A DNA stretch of 52,031 nt from JAAYZQ01 sp034428935 (GTDB taxonomy: Bacteria; Chloroflexota; Anaerolineae; JAAYZQ01): NCBI GenBank assembly GCA_034428935.1, contig DAOUHB010000138.1, positions 1 to 52,031 on the forward strand. The letters run 5' to 3'. Both the position numbers and the translations under genes were made by a program. The notes under the pieces are model-generated. The model had not been told where the DNA came from, ran no database searches, and was given only the letters and a program-made list of their open reading frames with translations. Shown piece after piece: positions 16,145 to 24,235 of the stretch (position 1 is the stretch's first letter; each line of letters opens with the position of its first letter).

Positions 16145-17512
16145 ATGTTCGACCTGGTCATAGCCAACGGCACCGTCGTGACCGCAGAGACCACCGGCGC
16201 CGCCGACCTGGGTATCACAGGCGGAAGGATCGCCGCCCTGGGCGTGGGGCTGCAAGGCGCCGAGACCATAGACGCGCGGGGCCTCCTGGTGCTGCCCGGG
16301 GCCGTGGACGAGCACGTCCACTTGCAGATGCCCGTGGGCGAGTTCTGCTCAAGCGACGACTTTGCCACAGGCACGGTGGCCGCCGCCCACGGCGGCACGA
16401 CGACGATCCTGGACTTTGCAGAGCCCGGTCCCCAACAGCCTCTCGTAGATGCCCTCCTGGCCCGCCGCGCCGAAGCCGAGGGCAAGGTGGCCGTCGACTA
16501 TGGCCTGCACATGACCCTTTCCCGCGCCGACGACGAGACGCTGGCCCAGGTGCCGGACTGCATCGCCGCCGGGGCGGCCAGCTACAAACTCTACATGGCT
16601 TACGACCGCCTGCGCCTGGACGACGGCGGTCTGCTGCGCGCCCTGGCAAGGCTGGGCGAGTGCGGCGGCCGGGCGCTGGTCCATGCCGAAAACCACCACG
16701 CCATTGCCTACCTGGTGGCCCGCGCCCTGGCCGAGGGGCACACCGGCCCCCAGAACCATCCCACCACCCGGCCCGCGGTGATGGAGGCGGAGGCCGTCCA
16801 CCGGCTCCTGGCCCTGGCACACGTGGCCGGTACGCCGGTGGTCGTGGCGCACCTCTCCTGCGCCCTGGGGCTGGAAGAGGTCCGGGCGGCCCGGAGGCGC
16901 GGCCAGACGGTCTGGGTGGAGACCTGCCCCCAATACCTGCTCCTGGACGAGGGCGCCTACCGCCAGCCGGGCTTTGAGGCGGCCAAGCTCGTCATGGCTC
17001 CGCCGCCACGCACAGCCGCCGACCGAGACGCCCTGTGGGCCGGGCTGGCAGCCGGCGAGATCGACACCGTGGCCACAGACCATTGCCCCTTTTTCTTCGA
17101 GACCCAAAAAGTGCGCGGGCGCGATGATTTCAGCCGGATTCCCGGCGGCGCGCCGGGCATCGAGACACGACTGGCGCTCATGTACAGCCACGGCGTGCGG
17201 ACCGGCCGCCTGTCGCTCCGGCGCTGGGTGGACGCCTGCTGCACCGAGCCCGCACGGCGCTTTGGCCTGGCCCCGCGCAAGGGCACCCTCGCCACCGGCG
17301 CCGATGCCGACGTCGTGCTGTTCGACCCCGAGAAGCGCGCGGTCCTGTCACATCGGGCGCTTCACCAGAACGTGGACTATACCCCTTACGAGGGTTGGGA
17401 GGTCCGCGGCTACCCGGTTATCGTGATCTCGCGGGGCGAGGTCATTGTCCGGAACGGGCAGTTCGTGGGCCAGCCCGGGCGCGGCCGCTTTGTCGCCACG
17501 GCGCCCCTGTAG
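16145..17512 (+). CDS. Dihydropyrimidinase/hydantoinase-like cyclic amidohydrolase
   Basis: A 455-residue TIM-barrel amidohydrolase. Binuclear metal ligands are all visible: H57 and H59 (DEHVHLQ), the Lys to be carboxylated K148 (SYKLYMAY), H180 (VHAENH), H236 (VAHLSC) and D312 (ATDHCPF). Such enzymes hydrolyse cyclic ureides or amides such as dihydropyrimidines and hydantoins; the exact substrate cannot be told from sequence. Start ATG 16145 follows AGGAGG. A ketopantoate reductase-like gene comes 46 bases downstream, probably in the same transcript. Confidence 0.92.
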   Translation: MFDLVIANGTVVTAETTGAADLGITGGRIAALGVGLQGAETIDARGLLVLPGAVDEHVHLQMPVGEFCSSDDFATGTVAAAHGGTTTILDFAEPGPQQPLVDALLARRAEAEGKVAVDYGLHMTLSRADDETLAQVPDCIAAGAASYKLYMAYDRLRLDDGGLLRALARLGECGGRALVHAENHHAIAYLVARALAEGHTGPQNHPTTRPAVMEAEAVHRLLALAHVAGTPVVVAHLSCALGLEEVRAARRRGQTVWVETCPQYLLLDEGAYRQPGFEAAKLVMAPPPRTAADRDALWAGLAAGEIDTVATDHCPFFFETQKVRGRDDFSRIPGGAPGIETRLALMYSHGVRTGRLSLRRWVDACCTEPARRFGLAPRKGTLATGADADVVLFDPEKRAVLSHRALHQNVDYTPYEGWEVRGYPVIVISRGEVIVRNGQFVGQPGRGRFVATAPL

Positions 17513-17558
17513 ACGGCCATCGTTATCGATGGCAACGAACACAAAGAGGAGTGCTCTC

Positions 17559-18488
17559 ATGGCTGGAATGAAAGTCGCCATCCTGGGGTCAGGCGGCGTG
17601 GGCGGCTATTACGGCGCGCTGCTCGCATCCTGCGGGAACGACGTGACGTTTATCGCCCGGGGCGCCCACCTGGCCGCCATGCGCGAGCATGGCTTGCAGG
17701 TACAGAGCGTCCACGGCGACCTGCACCTGGCGCCGGTCCAGGCCACGGACGATCCTGCCCGGGTCGGTCCCGTGGACCTGGTGCTGGTCGCGGTCAAGAC
17801 CTACGACCTGGAACAGGCGGCACAGGCAGCGCGGCCCCTCGTCGGCCCGAACACGTCCGTGTTGCCCCTCCTCAACGGGCTGGACGCCGCCGAGAGGCTG
17901 GCCGCCGTCCTGGGTGATGGTAACGTCCTGGGCGGGATGACCCACATCTCGTCGAGCGTCGCGGCCCCGGGCGTCATCCGCCAGGTGAGCCCCCTGCGAC
18001 GCATCACCCTGGGCGAGTGTGACGGCACGATTACGGCCAGGGCCGAGGCCGTGCGCGACGTGCTGGCCGCCACCGGGGCGGAGGTCGCCCTCACCCCGCG
18101 GATCGACGTGGCCCTCTGGGAGAAATTCCTGTTTATCGCCTCCATCGGCGGCATCTGCTGCCTGGCCCGCCAGCCCATGGGCCCGGTGCTGGCCACGGCC
18201 GAAACCCGGCAGTTGTACACCCAGGCCCTCCTCGAGATCGAGGCCCTGGCCCATGCGCGCGGGGTAGACCTGCCGGATGGCGCCGTGGACAACGCCCTTC
18301 AGATCACGGCAGGCTTTGCCCCTGGCACCAAGCCCTCCATGCTGGCCGACCTGGAAGCCGGGCGGCGCCTGGAACTGGAAGCCATGAGCGGCACGGTGGT
18401 GCGCTGTGGCCGCGAAACCGGCGTTCCGACGCCGGTGCACTGGGCCGTCTATGCTGCTCTCAAGCCCAGTGCCGCCGGAGCAGCGTGA
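17559..18488 (+). CDS. panE: Ketopantoate reductase (ApbA/PanE family)
   Basis: A 309-residue 6-phosphogluconate-dehydrogenase-like NADPH enzyme. It starts with the Rossmann motif GSGGVGGYYGA, has the family segments VKTYDLEQA and LLNGLDA, the catalytic Lys in ALWEKFLFI, and the C-terminal PSMLADLEAGRRLELEA with its conserved Ser and Glu. It would reduce 2-dehydropantoate to pantoate for coenzyme A. The family also contains reductases for other 2-oxo acids, and the hydantoinase neighbour could point to such a role. Start ATG 17559 follows AGAGGAG. Confidence 0.88.
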   Translation: MAGMKVAILGSGGVGGYYGALLASCGNDVTFIARGAHLAAMREHGLQVQSVHGDLHLAPVQATDDPARVGPVDLVLVAVKTYDLEQAAQAARPLVGPNTSVLPLLNGLDAAERLAAVLGDGNVLGGMTHISSSVAAPGVIRQVSPLRRITLGECDGTITARAEAVRDVLAATGAEVALTPRIDVALWEKFLFIASIGGICCLARQPMGPVLATAETRQLYTQALLEIEALAHARGVDLPDGAVDNALQITAGFAPGTKPSMLADLEAGRRLELEAMSGTVVRCGRETGVPTPVHWAVYAALKPSAAGAA

Positions 18489-18543
18489 CGCCCGGCGCGG
18501 GGATTCAAACGGGCGTCGTTGCGGTTTGAGGTCTTGACGGGGG

Positions 18544-18939
18544 TCAAGCGAGGCAGCTGCGAACCTTGGACAGAAGCTCGTCCATGCTCAACAGCGTGTG
18601 AGCATAGAAGTACAGGCCCTTTTCACCATTCTTGCGGCTCTTGTGCTCCAGGTCGCGAATGCGATCGTCGCCGGAAAAGCTGACGAACAGGATGGGGACG
18701 TTCGACCAGCCGGGTCTGCCGCGGATCTGCCTGGCCAGGGCATAGGCATCGGCCGCAGCGCTGGAGAGGTCAACAATGACCAGATCGGGCGGACTCGCAT
18801 CGTGCATTGCGTACTCGGTCTCGGCCCAACTGGAGGACACTTCGACGGGATAGCCGACCACCTGTAGCAGGTCGGCTACGCCCTCCATGAGCCGAATACT
18901 CCGGCCAAGCACCAAGATGCTCTCCCTGTCCTTCGCCAT
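18544..18939 (-). CDS. Degenerate response-regulator receiver domain (stand-alone)
   Basis: A 131-residue CheY-like protein. The phosphoacceptor strand is recognisable (PDLVIVDLSS), but the acidic pair after the first strand is replaced (ILVLGRS) and no Lys is found at the usual position of the fifth strand. It therefore probably does not undergo normal Mg-dependent phosphorylation. ATG 18939 has an AAAGGG site nine bases upstream; in-frame ATGs farther upstream are possible. No output domain. It lies downstream of a NarL/histidine kinase pair on the same strand, separated by 200 bases with two short G/C hairpins but no T tract. Confidence 0.7.
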   Translation of the reverse strand: MAKDRESILVLGRSIRLMEGVADLLQVVGYPVEVSSSWAETEYAMHDASPPDLVIVDLSSAAADAYALARQIRGRPGWSNVPILFVSFSGDDRIRDLEHKSRKNGEKGLYFYAHTLLSMDELLSKVRSCLA

Positions 18940-19139
18940 GCCCGTGACCCTTTGCTTGCCTATCGTTGCCTTCATGCCCTGGACCATGACGCCATGATAG
19001 CACAGGAAGGTTGTGTCGCACATCCCCCCAGGGGAGGATGTGGGGAGGTAGATTTTTGAACTTACGGTGTACGGCATAGTACCACCGCGCCAGGCCGGTC
19101 TACCCCGGCCCGGGCAGTGGGCCTGCCCCCTGCACGGCC

Positions 19140-19805
19140 TCAGGCCTTGGCGTCGGGAACCAGGCCCATGCGGACGGCAAAGAGGCGTAGCTCGGCCTTG
19201 CTGGTCAGGTTGAGCTTGTTATAGATGTTGCGCAGGTGGGTCTTGATCGTCTTTTCGCTGAGATAAAGCTCTTCCGCGATCTCGGAGTTTCTCAAGCCCC
19301 GGCTGGCCAGGAAAAAGACCTCCCGCTCGCGTGGCGTCAGGCCGTCCAGGGCCTCTTCCTGCTTGGTGGCCTCTTCCCGAAGGCGGCTCAACTGGCGCAC
19401 GACCTTGGCCGCCACCGTCGGCGCCAGCAGCACCTCGCCCCGCGAGACAGAGCGGATGTTGTCGGCCAGGCGCTCGCCGCCCACGGTTTTCAGTACATAG
19501 CCCGAGGCGCCGGCGATGAGGGCCGCACTGATCTCCTGGTCGTCATCGTAGGCCGAAAGGATCAGGACCCGGGACTGGGGGCTGACCCCAAGCAACTCCC
19601 GGCAAAAGTCCGAGCCAAGGCCGTCGGGCAGGTGTAGATCCAGAAGGATGACGTCCGGCGGCTCTTCGGCCACCATTGCCACCGCCTCGGCGCCGTGGCT
19701 GGCCTCGCCGATGACCTGAAAGTCTTCTTCCATGTCCAGCAGGGCGCGCAGTCCCTCGCGAAAGATAGCATGATCGTCCACGATAATGAGTTTCAGCTCG
19801 CGCAT
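19140..19805 (-). CDS. NarL/FixJ-family response regulator
   Basis: A 221-residue two-domain regulator. The receiver (about 5-120) has the acidic pair VDDH, phosphoacceptor D56 (VILLDLHLPDG), the Thr/Ser position (LILSAYDD) and the conserved Lys (YVLKTV). The C-terminal LuxR-type helix-turn-helix (about 152-215) contains LTPREREVF and SEIAEELYLSEKTIKTHLRN. ATG 19805 is chosen because GGGGGAGA precedes it; an earlier in-frame ATG (19829) is weaker. It follows the histidine kinase gene closely, so the two form a two-component pair. Confidence 0.93.
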   Translation of the reverse strand: MRELKLIIVDDHAIFREGLRALLDMEEDFQVIGEASHGAEAVAMVAEEPPDVILLDLHLPDGLGSDFCRELLGVSPQSRVLILSAYDDDQEISAALIAGASGYVLKTVGGERLADNIRSVSRGEVLLAPTVAAKVVRQLSRLREEATKQEEALDGLTPREREVFFLASRGLRNSEIAEELYLSEKTIKTHLRNIYNKLNLTSKAELRLFAVRMGLVPDAKA

Positions 19806-19829
19806 GGCCGTCTCTCCCCCTGTTGCCAT

Positions 19830-21974
19830 TCAGTCCTCATCCTCTTCCTCGAGCTCCTGGCCGTCGTACAGCGGGAACTCGAGGGCAAAGATGCTGCCCT
19901 CGCCCTCGCGGCTCTTGAGTGTCACGGACCCGCCGTGTTGCACCATCAGCTCGCGCACAATGGCCAGGCCCAGCCCGGTGCCCGTCGTGCCGGGCGCGTT
20001 GTTGCTTCCCCGGTAAAAGCGCTCGAATACCTGCTGCTGCTCTTCCTGGGGGATCCCCACGCCCGTGTCGCCCACGGCGATCTCCAGGGTTCCCGCCCCA
20101 GCCGGATCCGAATCCAACTCGCGCGCGGCCACCCACACCTGCCCGCCCCGGGGCGTGTACTTGAGCGCATTGTCCACCAGGTTGGTAAGCATCTGGATCA
20201 GGTGGTTCTTGTCGGCCCAGATGGAGGGCAGCGGCCCTCGGACGTGATTTCGCAGCTCGATGGCCCGCTTCTGGGCGGTCTCCTGGTAAACCTGCAGGAT
20301 CTGCCCGATGATCTCTTCCGGCTCCACTAGCTCGGGATTGACGCGCAGGGCGTGGCGGTCCATGCGCGTCAGATCGAGAATATTCTCCACCATGGTCTCC
20401 AGGCGGTGGGTCTCTTGCTCGATGGTCTGCAGGTAGTGCTGCTGTTTTTCGGGACGGCCCTTGCGGGCCAGCGTCGCATACAGCTTGATGACGGCCAGCG
20501 GCGTGCGCAGCTCGTGAGACACGTTGGACACAAACCGCGACTTGAGCTGATCCAGGTCCTGGAGCTGGGCATGCTTTTCGCGGAGCTGGCGCAGGTGCTC
20601 GACGCGTTCCCGCTCCAGGATCTTGAGCGGGGTGACGTCCTCGACGATGGCCACGAGGCTGTCGCCGCCACCCCGGGCGATGCTGGCGGGCGACAGGGAG
20701 AAGCGCAGGTAGCGATGGTCGCCCTGCTCGGAGCGGGCGCGCGCATCCACCTGGCGGCGCGACCCGCTGATAGCCACCTCTTCCAGGGCCCGCACCACGT
20801 GCTGCCCGTCACCGCCCGCCAGCAGGTCGGCCAGGTTGCGGCCCACCAGGCTGCGGTTAGCCCTGGAGAGGAGGCCTTCCAGCACCGGGTTACAGAAGAG
20901 GACGTCGCCCGTCACCGACAGCACGGCAATGCCCAGGGGAGAGGCGCGGAATACCGTCTCATAGTCGTAGGGCTCGCTGGGTGGGCGCTGCTGGTAGATC
21001 CGCTCGACGATGAGGGATGCCTGGCTGGCCAGGTGGGTCATCAGGCGCATGGCATCCCGACCAAAGCTCCCGCCCCGGCGATGCTCCCCGACGCCCAACA
21101 TGCCCACCTGCTCGCCCGACACCCGCAGCGGCAAGATCAACGTGTGCTCGATCCCCAGCCCGAGCATCACCTCGCGGTCCGTCTTGCCCGCGTTGAGGCC
21201 TTCGGACGCGCGGGCGATGGGCACGCGCCAGCCACCCAGGGTGCCATCGCCCCGCAAGCTGGCCTTCAGAAGCTGCTCGCGCTGCTCGCCCGTAGCGGCG
21301 ACGCATTGCAGGCGGCTGCTGCTCTCGGCCAGGAGGAAGACAAAAGCATGCCGCGCCTCGGCAAAGTCCGAAGCCTCGCGGACCACGGGCTGCAGCTCGG
21401 CTCCCGGGTCCAGGCTTGCCGACGCGGCGCGGGCGTGGGGTGCCTCGTGCTCGCGGACGCGCCGGCAGGCGTCGTCCAGCAATTGTGCTCGATAGAGGAT
21501 AGGAGCGGCGTGGCGGGCAGCCTCGGCGGCCAGGTGGGTGTGCTCCGCGTGGAAGGCTCCAGGCTCCAGGGCGGTCCATTCCAGCAGCCCCAGGGTCCAT
21601 TCCCCTGCGATGAGGGGCACGCCCAGCCACGTCCTGACCTTCTCCTCGCCGGGCACTTCTTGCCAGGCCGGGTCGAGGCTCGTATCATCCACCAACGCCG
21701 GCCGGCCACTGTCCAGCGCGGCGCGGGAATTGCCTATCTGGCCCGCGGGGAGGGTGAGGCCCTGTAGGGGGGCAGTGGTGCCGTGGACCGCCAGCACCTC
21801 CAGGTGGTCGCCGGCCAGCCACATTGCCGCCGTCCCATCGCACGGCAACAGCGCCGCCGCCTGCTCCACCAGAACTCGCAGCGCCTCCTGGAAGCCCGTC
21901 GCCGCGTTGACCTTGTAGACCACGCCCAGCAATCGACTGTTCAATTCGCTTGAGTCCGTCTCTTGGTAGCTCAC
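19830..21974 (-). CDS. GAF-GAF-PAS sensor histidine kinase
   Basis: A 714-residue soluble kinase without membrane helices. Two GAF-like regions (about 15-170 and 185-330) are followed by a PAS domain (about 340-460), a coiled-coil linker (RERVEHLRQLREKHAQLQDL), the HisKA dimerisation domain with the phosphorylated H487 (VSHELRTPLA) and a HATPase domain with N box NLVDNALKY, G1 DTGVGIP and G2 GTGLGLAI. The tail is very acidic. It should phosphorylate the NarL-type regulator encoded immediately downstream. The stimulus is unknown; GAF and PAS domains suggest a small ligand or redox cofactor. Confidence 0.94.
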   Translation of the reverse strand: MSYQETDSSELNSRLLGVVYKVNAATGFQEALRVLVEQAAALLPCDGTAAMWLAGDHLEVLAVHGTTAPLQGLTLPAGQIGNSRAALDSGRPALVDDTSLDPAWQEVPGEEKVRTWLGVPLIAGEWTLGLLEWTALEPGAFHAEHTHLAAEAARHAAPILYRAQLLDDACRRVREHEAPHARAASASLDPGAELQPVVREASDFAEARHAFVFLLAESSSRLQCVAATGEQREQLLKASLRGDGTLGGWRVPIARASEGLNAGKTDREVMLGLGIEHTLILPLRVSGEQVGMLGVGEHRRGGSFGRDAMRLMTHLASQASLIVERIYQQRPPSEPYDYETVFRASPLGIAVLSVTGDVLFCNPVLEGLLSRANRSLVGRNLADLLAGGDGQHVVRALEEVAISGSRRQVDARARSEQGDHRYLRFSLSPASIARGGGDSLVAIVEDVTPLKILERERVEHLRQLREKHAQLQDLDQLKSRFVSNVSHELRTPLAVIKLYATLARKGRPEKQQHYLQTIEQETHRLETMVENILDLTRMDRHALRVNPELVEPEEIIGQILQVYQETAQKRAIELRNHVRGPLPSIWADKNHLIQMLTNLVDNALKYTPRGGQVWVAARELDSDPAGAGTLEIAVGDTGVGIPQEEQQQVFERFYRGSNNAPGTTGTGLGLAIVRELMVQHGGSVTLKSREGEGSIFALEFPLYDGQELEEEDED

Positions 21975-22007
21975 CTTGTTTTTCTCGCTGGCCTATGACT
22001 CCCGCTC

Positions 22008-22035
22008 ATTATACCACAGATGTTATCGAGCGCAA
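22008..22035 (-). promoter_or_regulatory. Promoter of the histidine kinase-NarL operon
   Basis: On the minus strand TTGCGC (22035-22030) and a perfect TATAAT (22013-22008) are 16 nt apart, some 35 nt before the kinase start codon. Confidence 0.6.
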
Positions 22036-22060
22036 CTTGTCTTTTACGTCATCCAGGCGG

Positions 22061-22089
22061 TTGACGGACCTCATCACATGTGCTATAAT
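22061..22089 (+). promoter_or_regulatory. Strong sigma-70-type promoter of the OmpR-type regulator gene
   Basis: TTGACG (22061-22066) and a perfect TATAAT (22084-22089) with a 17-nt spacer. The predicted start is about 22096, leaving a 229-nt leader before the start codon. The promoter is back-to-back with that of the kinase operon. Confidence 0.75.
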
Positions 22090-22095
22090 AATCGT

Positions 22096-22140
22096 GCTGC
22101 TGTCCCTCATTCCTCGGGGTAGCCCGAGCTCTACAGCAGC
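22096..22140 (+). promoter_or_regulatory. 5'-terminal stem-loop of the OmpR-regulator transcript
   Basis: GCTGCTGT (22096-22103) pairs perfectly with ACAGCAGC (22133-22140). Inside it CTCGGG (22113-22118) pairs with CCCGAG (22123-22128) around a GTAG loop. The outer stem begins at the predicted first nucleotide of the transcript, an arrangement that typically protects mRNA 5' ends. I see no defined structure in the rest of the leader (22141-22324). Confidence 0.5.
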
Positions 22141-22324
22141 GCCGCAAGACTAGCGTAGCACTGCCGCCTCGCTCAAGATCACTGGCGTCACAGTACAATC
22201 CATCATCCGAACAGAACAAGCAGAATCGGTTACGTTCTTGGCCGCACCCTTTCAGGCGCGCGGCACCAGGACGCACGGCCCGGTTGTTATGCCGTGATAC
22301 GTCCGTACCAGGGCCAGGAAACAG

Positions 22325-23041
22325 ATGAGAAACAAGAATTGGACGACCATGAGTGCCACCATTTTGTTAATCGACGACGACCAGGACATGGGACAAATGA
22401 TGCATGACGCCTTGACCCCTGGTGGGTACAAGACCCTTTACGCGCAGGACGGCCTGACAGGCCTGGATATTCTGCAGGACCAACCGGTGGACCTCGTGTT
22501 GCTGGACTTGATGCTGCCCGAGATCGACGGTTGGGAGATCTGCCGCCGCATCCGGGAGTTCTCCGACGTGCCCATCATTATCATCAGCGCCCTCGGCCGG
22601 GAGCAGGACGTGATCCGCGGCCTGGAATTGGGCGCCGACGATTACATCACCAAGCCCTTCAGAATGGGCGAGATCAAGGCCCGCATGCGGGCCAACCTTC
22701 GCCGCTGCCAACGCCCGTTCGCTGCCGAGCCGGTGGTGCACATCGACGATAGGTTGGCCGTAGACCGGTTGACCCACTCTCTCATCGTCGACCGGCAGAC
22801 GGTAAGGCTGTCGGCCACCGAGTACAAGCTCCTGAATTACTTCCTGGACAATCCCGGGCGCATCCTCACCCAACAAAACCTGCTGAGCCAGGTGTGGGGT
22901 TGGGAATACATGGACCAAACCGACTACCTGAAGGTTTACGTGCATCGCCTGCGCCGCAAGATTGAGGAGGAAGCCAATGAACCACGATACATCCTCACGG
23001 AGCGTGGCTTTGGGTACCGTTTTCAGGTGCCGGGTTCTTAA
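22325..23041 (+). CDS. OmpR/PhoB-family response regulator
   Basis: A 238-residue regulator. The receiver has the acidic triplet IDDDQ, phosphoacceptor D61 (LVLLDLMLPEIDGW), IISA with the Ser/Thr position and the conserved Lys (YITKPF). The C-terminal winged helix-turn-helix contains LSATEYKLLNYFLDNPGRIL and YVHRLRRKIE, ending in GFGYRF. ATG 22325 follows AGGAAA; ATG 22349 is an alternative. No kinase gene is adjacent on this strand; the divergent kinase already has a NarL partner. It lies directly upstream of the exopolysaccharide cluster and may regulate it, which is inference from position. Confidence 0.93.
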   Translation: MRNKNWTTMSATILLIDDDQDMGQMMHDALTPGGYKTLYAQDGLTGLDILQDQPVDLVLLDLMLPEIDGWEICRRIREFSDVPIIIISALGREQDVIRGLELGADDYITKPFRMGEIKARMRANLRRCQRPFAAEPVVHIDDRLAVDRLTHSLIVDRQTVRLSATEYKLLNYFLDNPGRILTQQNLLSQVWGWEYMDQTDYLKVYVHRLRRKIEEEANEPRYILTERGFGYRFQVPGS

Positions 23042-23061
23042 ACCAAGGTCAACACATTCTC

Positions 23062-23082
23062 CAACGCTATTTAAACGCGTTG
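23062..23082 (+). terminator. Possible weak terminator after the OmpR regulator
   Basis: CAACGC (23062-23067) and GCGTTG (23077-23082) form a 6-bp stem with a 9-nt AT-rich loop 20 bases after the stop codon, followed by TTT. The T tract is short, and a dyad protein-binding site is equally possible. Confidence 0.35.
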
Positions 23083-23245
23083 TTTACCAGCAATTTACCT
23101 TCCGTACCTATACTGACGTTGCCTATCCTGCTGAAGGTTAGGGGCAAGGTACGCCTTTGGTGCGAACCGGGCCCTGGCTCAAGTAGGCGGAATACTTGGA
23201 ACTTTCAAAGAAAGGTTGACGAGACGCGGCTGGGGCCAGTAGGTG

Positions 23246-23338
23246 TCGGGAGCACTGGATGAACGTCTCCCGAATAGAGCCTGGTAGGTCAGGGCGAGGA
23301 ACAGAAAACTACCGCAGGTAAACACCGGTTCCTTGACC
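23246..23338 (+). ncRNA. Candidate structured RNA element in the leader
   Basis: Two independent hairpins are visible. TCGGGAG (23246-23252) pairs perfectly with CTCCCGA (23267-23273) around a 14-nt loop. GGTCA (23287-23291) plus AGGAAC (23297-23302) pair with GTTCCT (23328-23333) plus TGACC (23334-23338), leaving a 5-nt bulge and a 25-nt loop. Alternative pairings exist (CCAGT with ACTGG; CAGGT with ACCTG), as in switching RNAs. It does not match cyclic-di-GMP, cobalamin, SAM, TPP or FMN riboswitch consensus as I remember them. Identity unknown. Confidence 0.35.
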
Positions 23339-23453
23339 TGTCATTTGCCCACAGCTCGCGGAATTCGCAGACGAACCCCCGAGCCAAGATCCACCCATTT
23401 GCCCTCCATAGCTATCGGTGGCAGAAAATCATAGAGAAAGGCGCGAGTAAGGC

Positions 23454-24215
23454 ATGGCTAGCGAGTTGTCTTCGTCCAGCTATAACTATGTGCTGTCGAT
23501 TGCAGAGAAGCGCGACCAACGAAGGCTATACTTTTCGGCAAAACGGTCCTTGGACGTCGTAGTGGCTGCGATGGCCCTCCTGATTCTATCGCCGTTTATG
23601 CTGCTCATCGCAGCCTTGATCAAGCTCGACTCGCCGGGGCCGGCGATTTTTACACAAAAGCGTGTGGGGCTGCGCCGCGTAAATCGGAGCAACGGCCAGG
23701 GCACCGGCAGTGAGGTCCGGTGGGAAGTGAGCACCTTTGACTTCCACAAGTTCCGGACAATGAAGCAGGACGCCAGCGCCGATGTGCACCGCGCCTACGT
23801 ACAGGCGTTTATCCGCAACGATCGCGAGGCCATGGCAGCCGTGCAGGGCGCGGACACCGATGTGCGCAAGCTTCTCAACGATCCGCGGGTGACGCGCCTC
23901 GGTGCGTTCCTGCGCAAGAGCAGCCTGGATGAGTTGCCCCAGTTCTGGAGCGTGCTCAAGGGCGATATGTCGCTGGTGGGGCCCAGACCGGCGCTGCCCT
24001 ACGAAGTGGAAGCATATCAGCCCTGGCACCGCAAGCGCCTGGAGGCCACCCCCGGCATAACCGGGCCGTGGCAGGTGTCGGCACGCAGTTCCGTGGACTT
24101 TGACGAGATGGTCAAGATGGACATCGACTACATTGGACACCAGTCATTCTGGCTGGACGTGAAACTCCTCGCACAGACACCGCTTGCCGTCCTGCGCAGC
24201 AGAGGGGCGGTGTAG
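23454..24215 (+). CDS. Polyprenyl-phosphate sugar-1-phosphate transferase (initiating enzyme of EPS synthesis)
   Basis: A 253-residue bacterial sugar transferase. A basic N-terminus leads into one membrane helix (residues about 33-55, VVVAAMALLILSPFMLLIAA), then the catalytic domain with the family motifs KLDSPGPAIFTQKRVG, FDFHKFRTM, RKSSLDELPQFWSVLKGDMS and VGPRPALPYE. It transfers a sugar phosphate from a UDP-sugar to undecaprenyl phosphate at the inner membrane, starting the repeat unit. An unusual insert (about 77-90, NRSNGQGTGSEVRWE) lies between the usual motifs. It is the first gene of the cluster. Confidence 0.94.
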   Translation: MASELSSSSYNYVLSIAEKRDQRRLYFSAKRSLDVVVAAMALLILSPFMLLIAALIKLDSPGPAIFTQKRVGLRRVNRSNGQGTGSEVRWEVSTFDFHKFRTMKQDASADVHRAYVQAFIRNDREAMAAVQGADTDVRKLLNDPRVTRLGAFLRKSSLDELPQFWSVLKGDMSLVGPRPALPYEVEAYQPWHRKRLEATPGITGPWQVSARSSVDFDEMVKMDIDYIGHQSFWLDVKLLAQTPLAVLRSRGAV

Positions 24216-24235
24216 AGGAATCTAGGAAGGTGGAC

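Larger units (their letters stand above)
23042..23453 (+). other. 412-nt gene-free leader of the exopolysaccharide cluster
   Basis: No convincing coding frame is present. A possible -10 box TATACT (23109-23114) lacks a good -35 at normal distance, so the cluster promoter is not identified. The central part contains several inverted repeats (see 23246-23338). The last 110 bases show nothing but the AAAGG- and AAGG-containing ribosome site before ATG 23454. The length and hairpins suggest control by RNA structure. Confidence 0.5.

Noticed and set aside
19078..19139. Terminator after the NarL-type regulator
   Set aside because: Two 6-bp G/C stems exist but there is no T tract on either strand, so intrinsic termination is not supported.
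23080..23262. 60-residue open frame in the EPS leader
   Set aside because: No ribosome site, no recognisable sequence, and it runs through the hairpin region.
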